A stretch of 64,000 nucleotides of DNA from Neoroseomonas eburnea (GCF_018129005.1 NZ_JAAEDL010000017.1:62001-126000); one strand, 5' to 3'. Counted from the stretch's first letter, positions 18,027 to 26,686 are shown. Notes: generated from the letters alone by a model not told the origin. Program-made: numbers and translations.

Positions 18027-18794
18027 ATGGCGCAGTTCGACCTCGGCAATGTGCTTGGTGCCGTACTTGGCGGCGGAACGCCGATGCGCGGGACGCGGCG
18101 GCGGAGCGCCCCGCGCGGACACCAGGATCTCGGCCGTGCCCTGGCCATGCTCGCGGGCGTCGCCATCGAAGCGATGACCAAGGCGCAGCAGCAGCCCGCC
18201 CCGGCGCCACCGCCGGCGCGCGGCAAGCCCCGTGGCGCGACCCGCGGCGCGACCGGTTCCTGGGGTGATGCGCCTTCCGCCAAGCCGGCACCGATGCCGG
18301 GCGGCGCGAAGACCGCGCCGACGCCCGGCGGCCGCGGCAGCGTGCCGGCCACCGGCCCCTGGGGCGCCGCCCCCGCCGGCAAGCCCGCACCGGAAGGCTG
18401 GGCGCCCGTGCCCGGCGTGCCGCCGCCGCCATCGGTCTCGGCCGAGGACCGCGAGGGGCTGCTGATGCTCCGCGCCATGATCGCCGCCGCCAAGGCCGAC
18501 GGGCATGTCGATTCCTCCGAGCGCGAGCGCATCGCCGACCAGCTCGCCGCCGCCGGCCTCGGTACCGCCGCGCGCGACGCGGCGCTGGCGGAATTCGACC
18601 GCGCCGCCGCCCCCGAGGAGCTGGCGCGGGAAGCCCGGGACCCGATGCTCGCCGCGCAGCTCTACGCCGCGGCCGTCGCCGGCGCCGCATCGATCGAGGG
18701 CGCCGAACGCGCCTGGCTGGATGGCTTCGCCAAGGCGCTCCGCCTGGACCGCGCCGCGACGGAGGCGATCGAACGCCGCATCAGGGGAGGATAA
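18027..18794 (+). CDS. DUF533 (YebE/TerB-like) protein
   Basis: 255 residues in three parts: an N-terminal stretch beginning FDLGNVLGAVLGGG, a long low-complexity Pro/Ala/Gly linker (about 55-140), and a C-terminal all-helical TerB-like domain starting EDREGLLMLRAMIAAAKADGHVDSSERERI. This DG-x-V-x-x-x-E pattern is the TerB-like acidic motif. Members are inner-membrane-associated proteins of unknown role. It ends 4 bases before the acyl-CoA-dehydrogenase-fold gene, so the two are probably co-transcribed. Confidence 0.8.
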   Translation: MAQFDLGNVLGAVLGGGTPMRGTRRRSAPRGHQDLGRALAMLAGVAIEAMTKAQQQPAPAPPPARGKPRGATRGATGSWGDAPSAKPAPMPGGAKTAPTPGGRGSVPATGPWGAAPAGKPAPEGWAPVPGVPPPPSVSAEDREGLLMLRAMIAAAKADGHVDSSERERIADQLAAAGLGTAARDAALAEFDRAAAPEELAREARDPMLAAQLYAAAVAGAASIEGAERAWLDGFAKALRLDRAATEAIERRIRGG

Positions 18795-18798
18795 GAAC

Positions 18799-20019
18799 AT
18801 GCACGGCCTGACCGAGGCGGAAGCGCGGCTGCGCGACCGTGCCCGCGAAGTGGCGCAGGAGGCCGCCGCCCAGGCCGCCGCGACCGACCGCTCCGAGCAA
18901 TACCCCTGGCCGATGGTCCGCCGCATGACCGAGGCCGGCTTCCTCGGCCTGACCGTGCCGAAGGAGTGGGGCGGCGCGGGTGGTTCCTATTTCGACGCCG
19001 TGCTGGTCATCGAGGAATTCGCCAAGGCCTGTGCCGTCTGCGGCCGCATCGCGGTCGAGGCGAACATGGGCGCGATCGGCGCCATCATGGCCTACGGCAC
19101 CGAGGCGCAGAAGCGCATCGCCGCGGAGCTCGTGCTCGCCGGCGACAAGCCCGCCATCCTGATCACCGAGCCCGAGGCAGGCTCCGCCGCCACCGAGATG
19201 CGCACCCGCGCGGTGCGGCGTGGCGACGAGTGGGTGATCGACGGCGACAAGACCTGGATCACCGGCGGCGGCGTCTCCCGCCTCCACCTGATCTTCGCCC
19301 GCGCGGTCGAGGACGGGGAGGAGAAGGGCATCGGCGGCTTCATCGTCGTGCGCGACGGGGAGGGCATGCCGGCGGGCATGACCGCCGAGCGCATTCCCTC
19401 GATGGGCCTGCGCGGCATGCCGGAGGCGAACGTCGCCATGCGCGGCCTGGTGGTGCCCGATGCGATGGTGCTGCGCCCGCCCGGCGGCTGGGCGCGCGGC
19501 TTCGGGCGGCTGATGGACGCCTACAACGGCCAGCGGGTCGGCGCGGCGACTGTGGCGCTCGGCCTCGCGGCCGGGGCCTACGGCCATGCGCTGGAACGCG
19601 CGCAGACGCGCCGGCAGTTCGGCCGGCCGATCGCGGAGTTCCAGGGCCTCGCCTGGATGCTGGCGGACATGTCGATCGAGATCGAGGCGTCCCGTGCCCT
19701 GGTCTGGCGTGCCGCGCGCAGCGCCGGGCCGAACGGCTTCCCGGACCGGCTGGCGGCCGCGCAGGCCAAGGTGATGGCCGCCGACATGGCGATCCGCGTC
19801 ACCAACAACGCCCTGCAGGTCTGGGGTGCGGCGGGGTATTCGCGCGACAACCCGATGGAACGCTACGTGCGCGATGCGCGCATGTTCGCGATCGCCGGCG
19901 GCACGGCGCAGGTGCTGCGGACGCAGGTGGCGGAACAGATCCTGGGCCGCAAGCTGCCGCAGACGCGCGACGGCTTCATGCGGCTCGCCGCCGAGCAGGC
20001 GCGCGCCGCGGCGGAGTAG
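18799..20019 (+). CDS. Acyl-CoA dehydrogenase-fold flavoprotein, probable 3-sulfinopropanoyl-CoA desulfinase
   Basis: 406 residues with the full ACAD fold (ITEPEAGSAATEM, WITGGG, RRQFGRPIAEFQ). The catalytic Glu of dehydrogenases is absent at both known sites: the C-terminal motif reads AIAGGTAQV in place of IYEGT, and the alternative position in MDAYNGQRVGA is Gln245. Arg83 and Gln245 match, each offset by one, the active-site Arg84 and Gln246 that I recall for AcdDPN7 of Advenella, which releases sulfite from 3-sulfinopropanoyl-CoA. The family call rests on these residues; ordinary dehydrogenase activity is unlikely. GGAGG lies about 10 bases upstream. Confidence 0.72.
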   Translation: MHGLTEAEARLRDRAREVAQEAAAQAAATDRSEQYPWPMVRRMTEAGFLGLTVPKEWGGAGGSYFDAVLVIEEFAKACAVCGRIAVEANMGAIGAIMAYGTEAQKRIAAELVLAGDKPAILITEPEAGSAATEMRTRAVRRGDEWVIDGDKTWITGGGVSRLHLIFARAVEDGEEKGIGGFIVVRDGEGMPAGMTAERIPSMGLRGMPEANVAMRGLVVPDAMVLRPPGGWARGFGRLMDAYNGQRVGAATVALGLAAGAYGHALERAQTRRQFGRPIAEFQGLAWMLADMSIEIEASRALVWRAARSAGPNGFPDRLAAAQAKVMAADMAIRVTNNALQVWGAAGYSRDNPMERYVRDARMFAIAGGTAQVLRTQVAEQILGRKLPQTRDGFMRLAAEQARAAAE

Positions 20020-20064
20020 GAAACCTCCTTAACTTCGGCGATCGGCGCGTGTAGGGGGCAGGCC

Positions 20065-20631
20065 ATGCCCGACCTTCCCCCTTCCCGCTCCCTGCTCGAG
20101 GCGACGCTGAGCCAAGCCGTCCGGGACAAGGCCACGGTGTCGTCGCAGGGTGTCCCGCTGCGCCGCCTCACCCACGGCGTCACCCTCCGTCGCCTGCCGA
20201 CCCATGCCGACGACCGCGGCACGGTGACCGAACTGTTCGATCCGCGCTGGGGCTTCCACCCCGATCCGCTGGTCCATGCCTATACCTTCACCATCCGGCC
20301 GGGGGTGGCGAAGGGCTGGAACCTCCATCAGCGGCACGAGGACCGCTACGCCCTGCTGCAGGGCGAGATGGAGCTGGTCCTGTTCGACCCGCGGCCGGGC
20401 AGCCCGACGGAAGGCGAGGTCTGCCGCATCGTCCTGTCGGAGCACGACCGCTGCATCGTCAACGTGCCGGTCAATGTCTGGCACGCGGACCGCAACATCG
20501 GGACCCGCGACGTGGTGGTGGTGAACTTCCCGACCATCCAGTACGACCACGCGGCGCCGGACAAGTTCCGGCTGCCGCTCGACACGTCGCTGATCCCCCA
20601 TCGCTTCCCCGAGGGGACCCGCGGCTGGTGA
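20065..20631 (+). CDS. dTDP-4-dehydrorhamnose 3,5-epimerase-like cupin protein
   Basis: 188 residues with the RmlC-type cupin layout: LPTHADDRGTVTELFD, VHAYTFTIRPGVAKGWNLHQRHEDRYALLQGEMELVLFD, and NVPVNVWHADRNIG. The RmlC catalytic His in 'RGLHYQ' is displaced here (KGWNLHQ), so the reaction may differ from dTDP-rhamnose synthesis. Its stop overlaps the glycosyltransferase start as GTGA, which supports a role in making a sugar nucleotide for surface polysaccharide or protein glycosylation. Confidence 0.78.
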   Translation: MPDLPPSRSLLEATLSQAVRDKATVSSQGVPLRRLTHGVTLRRLPTHADDRGTVTELFDPRWGFHPDPLVHAYTFTIRPGVAKGWNLHQRHEDRYALLQGEMELVLFDPRPGSPTEGEVCRIVLSEHDRCIVNVPVNVWHADRNIGTRDVVVVNFPTIQYDHAAPDKFRLPLDTSLIPHRFPEGTRGW

Positions 20632-21875
20632 GTGCCTCCGCACCTCGCTTCTCGGTGCTGATGCCCACGCACAACCGGGCGGATGTGCTGGGCTTCGCGA
20701 TCGCTTCGGTGCTCGCCCAGACCGAGGCTGATTTCGAGCTGCTGGTGGTGGCCGATGGATGCACCGACACGACGCGCGAGGTCGTCGCCTCCTTCGTCGA
20801 TTCGCGCATCCGCTTCTTCGACCTGCCGAAGGCGCCGCATTTCGGCTACGCCAACAGGAACATCGCGCTGCGCGAGGCGCGCGGCCGTCTCATCGCCTTC
20901 GCCGCGCATGACGACCTCATGCTGCCGGACCATCTCGCGCTGATGGGCGATCTGCTCGACCGTAGCGGCGCGGCCTGGGGCTACAGCCGGCCGCTCTGGG
21001 TCTCGACCGACGGCATCGCCGTGCCCTTCTGCACCAATCTCGCGCTCGCCGACGAGCTGCGGGAGTTCCTCGATCGGGGGAACACCATTCCCGCCGGCTG
21101 CATCGTGCATACGCGGGACGCGCTGGAGCAGGCCGGATACTGGCCGGAGGACGTGCCCGCCGCGGCCGACTGGGTGCTGTGGCGCCGGATGATCGGCAGC
21201 GGCAGCGGCATCGCCCATCACCGCTGGCCGACCTGCCTGCATTTCAGCGCGGTCTGGAAGCAGTCCCGCTTCTCCGCCTCGGAAGAGGTCCGGCGCCTGG
21301 TGCTGATGGCGGAGGAGGCCGCCTGGTGGCCCTCCGTCCTGCGCTTCACCGTGGCATCGGAGACCGAGCAGGCGGCGGCCTGGCGCGCCGTGCGCGCGGG
21401 TGGCCTGCCCTGGGCCGAGGCCGCGCGGGCCGCGACCGACACGGTGCTGGACCGGCTCGCCTGGACGTCGGTGCGCCGTACTCTTCCGGAGCTCGAAGCG
21501 GCGCGCCTCGCCCAGGCCGGTGCAGAGCAGGCGCGCGGCGCCGCCGAGGCCGAGCGCGACCAGGCCCGCGGCGCCGCCGAGGCGGAACGGGAGCAGGCCC
21601 GTGCTGCGGTGCTGGCCGCGCAGGCGGAGGCCGCGGCCGCATCTTCGCAAGCCGCCGCGACGCTCGCGGCGCTGGAGGCGGATGCCGAGGCTGCCCGCGC
21701 CATGATCGCCGCCCTGCGGGCGGAGGCCGACGGCGCCCGGCGCGAAGCGGCAGCGGCCCGGGCCGAATCCGCCGCGATGCGGGCGAGCACCTCCTGGCGG
21801 GTGACCGCGCCGCTGCGGGCGGCGAAGCAGGCAGTTGCAGGCCGTTTCCGGCCCGGTCCGCAGGTGCCGGGGTGA
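20628..21875 (+). CDS. Family 2 glycosyltransferase with C-terminal coiled coil
   Basis: 415 residues from a GTG coupled to the upstream cupin gene. The GT-A domain (about 1-230) has FSVLMPTHNRADVLGFAIASVLAQT, VVADGCTDTT, and AAHDDLMLPDHL in the D-x-D position. From about residue 290 to 390 it becomes an Ala/Glu/Arg-rich coiled coil with 11-residue repeats. It ends in STSWRVTAPLR, a motif often seen at the C-terminus of bacterial polysaccharide glycosyltransferases. Inferred role: transfer of a sugar to a surface glycan. The acceptor is unknown. Confidence 0.85.
   Translation: MSASAPRFSVLMPTHNRADVLGFAIASVLAQTEADFELLVVADGCTDTTREVVASFVDSRIRFFDLPKAPHFGYANRNIALREARGRLIAFAAHDDLMLPDHLALMGDLLDRSGAAWGYSRPLWVSTDGIAVPFCTNLALADELREFLDRGNTIPAGCIVHTRDALEQAGYWPEDVPAAADWVLWRRMIGSGSGIAHHRWPTCLHFSAVWKQSRFSASEEVRRLVLMAEEAAWWPSVLRFTVASETEQAAAWRAVRAGGLPWAEAARAATDTVLDRLAWTSVRRTLPELEAARLAQAGAEQARGAAEAERDQARGAAEAEREQARAAVLAAQAEAAAASSQAAATLAALEADAEAARAMIAALRAEADGARREAAAARAESAAMRASTSWRVTAPLRAAKQAVAGRFRPGPQVPG
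21525..21623 (+). repeat. 33-bp tandem repeat encoding 11-residue coiled-coil units
   Basis: Three successive 33-base units inside the glycosyltransferase gene encode EQARGAAEAER, DQARGAAEAER and a diverged EQARAAVLAAQ. The first two are nearly identical in DNA. An 11-residue period is the hendecad pattern of straight coiled coils. Copy number could vary between strains. Confidence 0.7.
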
Positions 21876-21912
21876 ACAGGGCGCGGCGCGCGCCCCGATG
21901 GGTGGCCCGGCA

Positions 21913-21941
21913 TTGACTTGGCCGCCACCGCCCCCTAGAAG
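21913..21941 (+). promoter_or_regulatory. Sigma-70-type promoter of rpmJ
   Basis: TTGACT (21913-21918) and TAGAAG (21936-21941) are spaced by exactly 17 bases, 21 bases before the rpmJ start. This is one of the clearest housekeeping promoters in the window, fitting a highly expressed ribosomal gene. Confidence 0.65.
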
Positions 21942-21962
21942 CGCGCCTCCACGAGGTTTGCC

Positions 21963-22088
21963 ATGAAGATCCGCAATTCCCTGAAGACTGCGAAGACCCG
22001 CGACAAGAACTGCGTGCTGGTGCGCCGCCGCGGTCGCGTCTACGTGATCAACAAGAAGAATCCGCGCCTGAAGGCCCGTCAGGGCTGA
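21963..22088 (+). CDS. rpmJ: 50S ribosomal protein L36
   Basis: 41 residues, [17 protein letters not shown]... ending NPRLKARQG, matching alphaproteobacterial L36. It is the form lacking the full zinc-binding Cys/His set; only one Cys is present. The protein binds 23S rRNA in the large subunit. It stands alone behind its own strong promoter, as is usual in this class. Confidence 0.95.
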   Translation: MKIRNSLKTAKTRDKNCVLVRRRGRVYVINKKNPRLKARQG

Positions 22089-22152
22089 CGCGCTGCCGGG
22101 GCCTTGCGTCCCGGCCTGTAGCGTTGCGCGAAGGGGGGCTCGGCCCCCCTTG

Positions 22153-22542
22153 CTATTTGCGGGGTGCGGCGCCGCCGCTGCCGGACGGCGTCAGGGTTTC
22201 GAACCCGGTGCCGCCGCCGACCCCTTGCGTCCAGGTCCCGCGCAGCCGGCCGTCCGGCTCGACGGCATAGGCGACCACGCCGACCTCCTGCCCTGCCATC
22301 ACGTAGCCGACGACGAAGAGCGGTCCTTCCGGGATCAGCAGGCCGACGCCGTTGGCGGTGTCCTGTCCGACGCGCCAGGTGACCTGCCAGGTGTTCTGGC
22401 CGGTCGGCGCCAGCGTGGCGATGCCGTCGTAGCGCTGCCCGTTCGGGGCCTGGCCGTCCACGGCGTAGCTCCCCTGGCGCTGGGCCAGGGCGGGCGAGGC
22501 GATGGCCGCCAGCAGGGCGGCGGCAAGCAGGGGTCTGCGCAT
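22153..22542 (-). CDS. Small exported protein of unknown function
   Basis: 129 residues. A clear signal peptide (MRRPLLAAALLAAIASPALA|Q) precedes a mature domain of beta-strand character: YAVDGQAPNGQRYDGIATL, WQVTWRVGQDTANGVGLL and FVVGYVMAGQEVGVVAY. The pattern looks like repeated beta hairpins around 'G-x-Y/N-G' turns. No catalytic residues or Cys are visible. It is convergent with rpmJ and divergent from glcD. I do not recognise a named family. Confidence 0.7.
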   Translation of the reverse strand: MRRPLLAAALLAAIASPALAQRQGSYAVDGQAPNGQRYDGIATLAPTGQNTWQVTWRVGQDTANGVGLLIPEGPLFVVGYVMAGQEVGVVAYAVEPDGRLRGTWTQGVGGGTGFETLTPSGSGGAAPRK

Positions 22543-22677
22543 CGGTCCGGGTCTCCGCGGCCAGTCTTCGTGCCGGTAGCGGCATGGAGACTGCGCGGCG
22601 CGGCGCGCCAGTGCAACGCCATGCTTGCCGGGGGCACGGGCGATGCGCATCTTCCCCGCATCGAGAGGAAAGCCGCC

Positions 22678-24123
22678 GTGATCGCGCTGCCCGCCCCCAA
22701 GCCCGAGATCCTCGCCCGCCGGGAGGAGATCGTTGCCGCCCTTCGCGCCCTGGTGCCGGGGGATGGCGTCATCAGCGACGCGACGCGCCTCAAGCCCTAC
22801 GAGACGGACGGGCTGGCCGCCTACCGCCAGGTGCCGCTCGCCGTCGTGCTGCCGCGCACGACGGAGCAGGTCGCCGCCGTGCTGCGCTACTGCCACGGGA
22901 ACGGCGTGCGGGTGGTGCCGCGCGGGGCAGGGACCTCGCTGTCGGGCGGCGCGCTGCCGATGGCCGATGCGGTGGTGGTCGGGCTGATGCGGATGAACCG
23001 CATCATCGACATCGACCTGGACGACCGCTTCGCCGTGGTGGAGGCGGGCGTCACCAACATCGGCATCACCAACGCCGTCTCCGGCGACGGCTTCTTCTAC
23101 GCCCCCGATCCGTCATCCCAGCTCGCCTGCATGATCGGCGGCAACGTGATGATGAATTCGGGCGGCGCGCATTGCCTGAAATACGGCGTCACCGCGAACA
23201 ACCTGCTCGGCGTGAAGTTCGTCACCATCGAGGGCGAGGTGATCGACATCGGCGGCGCGCATCTCGATGCCGCGGGCTATGACTGGCTCGGCCTGATCAC
23301 CGGTTCCGAGGGGCAGCTCGGCATGGTCACCGAAGTGACCGTGCGCATCCTGCGCGGGCCGGAAGGCGCGCGCGCCATGCTCGCCGCCTTCAAGGGGACC
23401 GAGATCGCCGGCGCGGCGGTGGATGCCATCATCGCGTCCGGCATCATCCCGGTGGCGCTCGAATTCATGGACAAGCCCTGCATCCATGCCTGCGAGGCCT
23501 TCGCCCATGCCGGCTATCCGCTCGATGCCGAGGCGATGCTGATCATCGAGGTGGAAGGCAGCACCGAGGAGCAGGACGAGCTGCTGGCCCGCATCAAGGC
23601 GATCTGCGAGCGCTTCGACCCGATCAGCCTGAAGGTCGCCGAATCCGCCGAGCAGTCGCTCGCCATCTGGAAGGGCCGCAAGGGCGCCTTCGGCGCGGTG
23701 GGGCGCATCAGCCCCGACTACCTCTGCATGGACGGCACCATCCCGACCTCCGAACTGCCCTTCGTGCTGAAGCGCATCGGGGAGATGAGCACGCAATACG
23801 GCCTCGCCGTCGCCAATGTCTTCCACGCCGGCGACGGCAACCTGCACCCGCTGATCATGTTCGACGCCAACGACCCGGACAGCTTCCGCCGCGCCGAGTC
23901 CTTCGGTGCCGACATCCTCAGGCTCTGCGTCGAGGTCGGCGGCTGCCTGACCGGCGAGCACGGCGTCGGCGTCGAGAAGCGCGACCTGATGAATGTGCAG
24001 TTCACCGCGCGCGAGCTCGACCAGCAGCGCGCGATCAAGACCGCCTTCGATCCGCAATGGCTGCTCAATCCGTCGAAGGTGTTTCCCCTGGAGGGCGACC
24101 CGGTGCCGCAGGCGGCGGAATGA
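22678..24123 (+). CDS. glcD: Glycolate oxidase FAD-binding subunit
   Basis: 481 residues. The PCMH-type FAD domain (about 50-230) has VVPRGAGTSLSGGALPMAD, YAPDPSSQLACMIGGNVMMNSGGAHCLKYGVTANN and GLITGSEGQLGMVTEVTVR. The C-terminal D-lactate/glycolate oxidase cap contains FHAGDGNLHPLI and GCLTGEHGVGVEKRDLM. It oxidises glycolate or another 2-hydroxy acid. The GTG at 22678 is used because GAGAGGA lies 9 bases before it. It is followed by glcE 37 bases on, but no glcF is present downstream. Confidence 0.92.
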   Translation: MIALPAPKPEILARREEIVAALRALVPGDGVISDATRLKPYETDGLAAYRQVPLAVVLPRTTEQVAAVLRYCHGNGVRVVPRGAGTSLSGGALPMADAVVVGLMRMNRIIDIDLDDRFAVVEAGVTNIGITNAVSGDGFFYAPDPSSQLACMIGGNVMMNSGGAHCLKYGVTANNLLGVKFVTIEGEVIDIGGAHLDAAGYDWLGLITGSEGQLGMVTEVTVRILRGPEGARAMLAAFKGTEIAGAAVDAIIASGIIPVALEFMDKPCIHACEAFAHAGYPLDAEAMLIIEVEGSTEEQDELLARIKAICERFDPISLKVAESAEQSLAIWKGRKGAFGAVGRISPDYLCMDGTIPTSELPFVLKRIGEMSTQYGLAVANVFHAGDGNLHPLIMFDANDPDSFRRAESFGADILRLCVEVGGCLTGEHGVGVEKRDLMNVQFTARELDQQRAIKTAFDPQWLLNPSKVFPLEGDPVPQAAE

Positions 24124-24160
24124 GGCGGCGTCACGCGCCGGCGAATCCGGGGACCGCGGC

Positions 24161-25366
24161 GTGACCGGCAACGCCGAGACCATGCTCGCGCCGCCCGACG
24201 AGGCCGGCATAGCCGCCGCCGTCAGCGCCGCTCATGCGGCGCGGGAGCCGATCGCCGTCGAGGGCAACGGCTCCAAGCGCGGCCTGCTGCGGCCGGTGCA
24301 GGCGGCGCGCACGCTCTCCACGCGCGGGCTGACCGGCATCACGCTGTACCGCCCGGCGGAACTCGTCCTGTCGGCCCGCGCCGGCACGCCGATTCCGGAG
24401 ATCGAGGCCGCGCTCGCCGAGAAGGGCCAGCACCTGATCGCCGAGCCGCCCGACACGCGCGCGCTGTTCGGCTCGGATCGGCCCGCCACGCTCGGCGGCA
24501 TCGTCGCGGCCAACCTCTCGGGGCCGCGGCGCATCGCCTGGGGGGCGATGCGCGACCATGTGCTCGGCATACGCTTCGTGAATGGGGCAGGGGAGGTGCT
24601 GCGCTCCGGCGGACGCGTGCTGAAGAACGTGACCGGGCTCGACCTCTGCAAGCTGCTCGCCGGGTCCTACGGCACGCTCGGCGTGATGACGGAGGTCACG
24701 CTGAAGGTCCTGCCGGCGCCCCAGACGCAGGCGACGATCGGCGTGCGCGTGGCGGATGTGGCGGCGGGGGTGCGGGCGCTCGCCGCCGGCCTCGGCAGCC
24801 CCTACGGCGTCTCCGGCGCGGCTTTGGTTCCCGCCGGCGCCTCGCCCGGCGGCCCGGCGGAAACCGTGGCTTTCCTCCGCATCGCGGATTTCGCGCCCTC
24901 CGTCGCCTACCGCACGGCGCGGCTCGCCGAGGACCTCGCCCCGCATGGCGAGGTGCGGATCGCCGAGGAAGCGGAGTCCCGCGCCCTCTGGGCCGCGATC
25001 CGCGACGCCCTGCCGCTCGGCCCGTCGGCGGAGGAGGCGGTCTGGCGCGTCTCCGTCCGCCCCTCGGCCGGGCCGGGCGTGGTGGAGGCGGCACGGGCGA
25101 TCGGCGGGCGGGCCTTCCTCGACTGGGGCGGCGGCCTCGCCTGGGTGGCCGGCCCCGCGCGGGCCGAGGCGCACGACGCCATCGCCGCGGCGGCCGCTGC
25201 CTCGGGCGGCACCTGCACGCTGTTCCGCGCGCCCGAATCGCTTCGCCTCGCCGTGGCCGTGCTGCCGGAGGAAGCGCCGCCGCTCGCCGCCATCGCGCGG
25301 CGCGTGAAGGCGGCGCTCGATCCGGCGGGAATCCTCAACCCGGGGCGGATGCGCGCGGGTTTCTGA
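24161..25366 (+). CDS. glcE: Glycolate oxidase subunit GlcE
   Basis: 401 residues from a GTG; an ATG at 24182 is also possible. It is a shortened FAD-linked oxidase: PIAVEGNGSKRGLLRP, LIAEPPDTRALFGSDRPATLGGIVAANLSGPRRIAWGAMRDHVLG, and GRVLKNVTGLDLCKLLAGSYGTLGVMTEVTLKV. This is the usual GlcE length and motif set. It normally forms a membrane-associated complex with GlcD and the Fe-S subunit GlcF. After glcE the sequence turns into a 321-base non-coding gap, so glcF must be elsewhere or replaced. Confidence 0.9.
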   Translation: MTGNAETMLAPPDEAGIAAAVSAAHAAREPIAVEGNGSKRGLLRPVQAARTLSTRGLTGITLYRPAELVLSARAGTPIPEIEAALAEKGQHLIAEPPDTRALFGSDRPATLGGIVAANLSGPRRIAWGAMRDHVLGIRFVNGAGEVLRSGGRVLKNVTGLDLCKLLAGSYGTLGVMTEVTLKVLPAPQTQATIGVRVADVAAGVRALAAGLGSPYGVSGAALVPAGASPGGPAETVAFLRIADFAPSVAYRTARLAEDLAPHGEVRIAEEAESRALWAAIRDALPLGPSAEEAVWRVSVRPSAGPGVVEAARAIGGRAFLDWGGGLAWVAGPARAEAHDAIAAAAAASGGTCTLFRAPESLRLAVAVLPEEAPPLAAIARRVKAALDPAGILNPGRMRAGF

Positions 25367-25687
25367 AGGCAGCGCCGTGGACCTTCCTCCCGCGCGTCGT
25401 TGGCTTCAGGGCCCTGGCGTCGCGCGCATCCGCCCCGCCGATCCCGTGCGCCACACCCGATCCAGCCTGCCGGGCGGGCATGGAAGGCCGGACCCGGACG
25501 CAGCCCGTCCCGCGAGTGGCACTCGGCAATGCCAGCGGCCGTTGGGACCGACCGGTGGCCAGCGCAGCAGGCCGAGGCCGCAACGGGCGCCCGGAAGGCA
25601 GCCCGGCGCCAGGGGGCGCAGGAACGAATGCCAATGGCCAATGAAAGTGACCGTTGGCAAAACTCGAACGTGTAGGATCGCCGGATC
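25367..25687. other. Non-coding gap after glcE, with a degenerate repeat-like hairpin
   Basis: No gene is seen in these 321 bases. Near the end lies TGCCAATGG ... CCGTTGGCA (25629-25659, one mismatch). It resembles the terminal hairpin of repeat family A but is diverged. An ATGCCAGCGGCCGTTGG stretch around 25528-25546 is a second remnant. The gap may be a decayed cluster of such repeats. Confidence 0.4.
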
Positions 25688-26326
25688 ATGCAGCCGCCCA
25701 TGCGAGCCCCCCGCCCGTTCCGCATGCGGGCAGCGGCCGCCGCCCTCGCATTGCTGAGCACTGGCGCAGCCCGCGCCCAGTTCGCCGCCGACCACATCGA
25801 CATCACCGCGGTGACGGTCGAGGGCGCGAACGCCGAACAATGCACCGAGCGGACGACGCGCCTCGCCGAGCAGTCCCGTGCGCTGTCCCTCGCCACCTCG
25901 CCGCCGATCGATCTGGTGGAGGGGCTGCGCACCTTCTACGACCATGTGCTGCGGCTCGATGCGAACGGCGAACTCTCCTCGACCGCGCAGCTCAGCACGG
26001 TCTACGTCATCGGCCACACCGGGGCGGGTGCGCGCATCCTGCGCGCCGCGACGCCCTTCATCCGGGTCGAGGTCTCCCGGCCGGAGGGCACGCCGGCCGG
26101 CTCGCCTTCGCGCCTGTCGATCTCGTGGCTCTGGCTGCAGCGCCTGGCGCACAGCACCGATGCCCATGGGCGGGTGGTCGAGCGGCCCTCCCTGCATCGC
26201 TTCGACTTCGTGGGGGAGGTCGTCACCACCTACGGCACCTGGGGCCACGCGATCGCTCCCTGCCGCGTGGGCACGGACGGGCTCTGGTACGGCGCCGTGG
26301 CGGTCTGGAGCTACCTGCCGCCGTGA
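25688..26326 (+). CDS. Exported protein of unknown function
   Basis: 212 residues. An N-terminal signal (about 1-30, basic start then AAAAALALLSTGAARA|Q) is followed by a mature domain with many beta strands and aromatic pairs (LSISWLWLQRLAHST, TYGTWGHAIAPC, LWYGAVAVWSYLPP). Two Cys could pair. It ends 3 bases before the convergent lipoprotein gene. No known family is evident; a periplasmic location is inferred from the signal peptide. Confidence 0.7.
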   Translation: MQPPMRAPRPFRMRAAAAALALLSTGAARAQFAADHIDITAVTVEGANAEQCTERTTRLAEQSRALSLATSPPIDLVEGLRTFYDHVLRLDANGELSSTAQLSTVYVIGHTGAGARILRAATPFIRVEVSRPEGTPAGSPSRLSISWLWLQRLAHSTDAHGRVVERPSLHRFDFVGEVVTTYGTWGHAIAPCRVGTDGLWYGAVAVWSYLPP

Positions 26327-26329
26327 GGT

Positions 26330-26686
26330 TCAGCCCGCCTCGCGCAGCGCGAAGCGGGCCTTGCCCTCGGCTTCCAGCGCCGCGCGGCGGGCATCGACCT
26401 GCCGTTGCACGGCATCGCGGTCGCTGCGGCTGTAGCGGTAGCGCCGGCAGGAGGCGTTCCACTCCGATACCGCCGCGTTGAAGGCCTGGATCTGCCCCTG
26501 CTTGGCGCCGCGCATGTCGGCGCGCGCGGCCTCGATGCGGATGTCGTTGAACATGCACCAGCGGAGCTCGGCGCGGCTGAGCGTGCGTTCGCCGCCGCCT
26601 TCGGCCGGCCGGGTCTCGGTGAGATCCTCGGAGCAGGCGGCGAGCGCGAGGCCGAGGAACAGGACGGCGGCGCGGCGGTATCGCAT
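26330..26686 (-). CDS. Small putative lipoprotein
   Basis: 118 residues. The N-terminus MRYRRAAVLFLGLALAAC carries a lipobox (LALAAC), predicting lipid attachment at Cys18. The mature part is helical and charged, with LRWCMFNDIRIEA and ASCRRYRYSRSDRDAVQRQVDARRAALEAEG. The two Cys in the mature part probably form a disulfide. Convergent with the exported protein to its left. The family is not recognised. Confidence 0.72.
   Translation of the reverse strand: MRYRRAAVLFLGLALAACSEDLTETRPAEGGGERTLSRAELRWCMFNDIRIEAARADMRGAKQGQIQAFNAAVSEWNASCRRYRYSRSDRDAVQRQVDARRAALEAEGKARFALREAG

Noticed and set aside
18799..20019. Ordinary acyl-CoA dehydrogenase
   Set aside because: No catalytic Glu at either known position; the residue pattern fits the desulfinase branch better.
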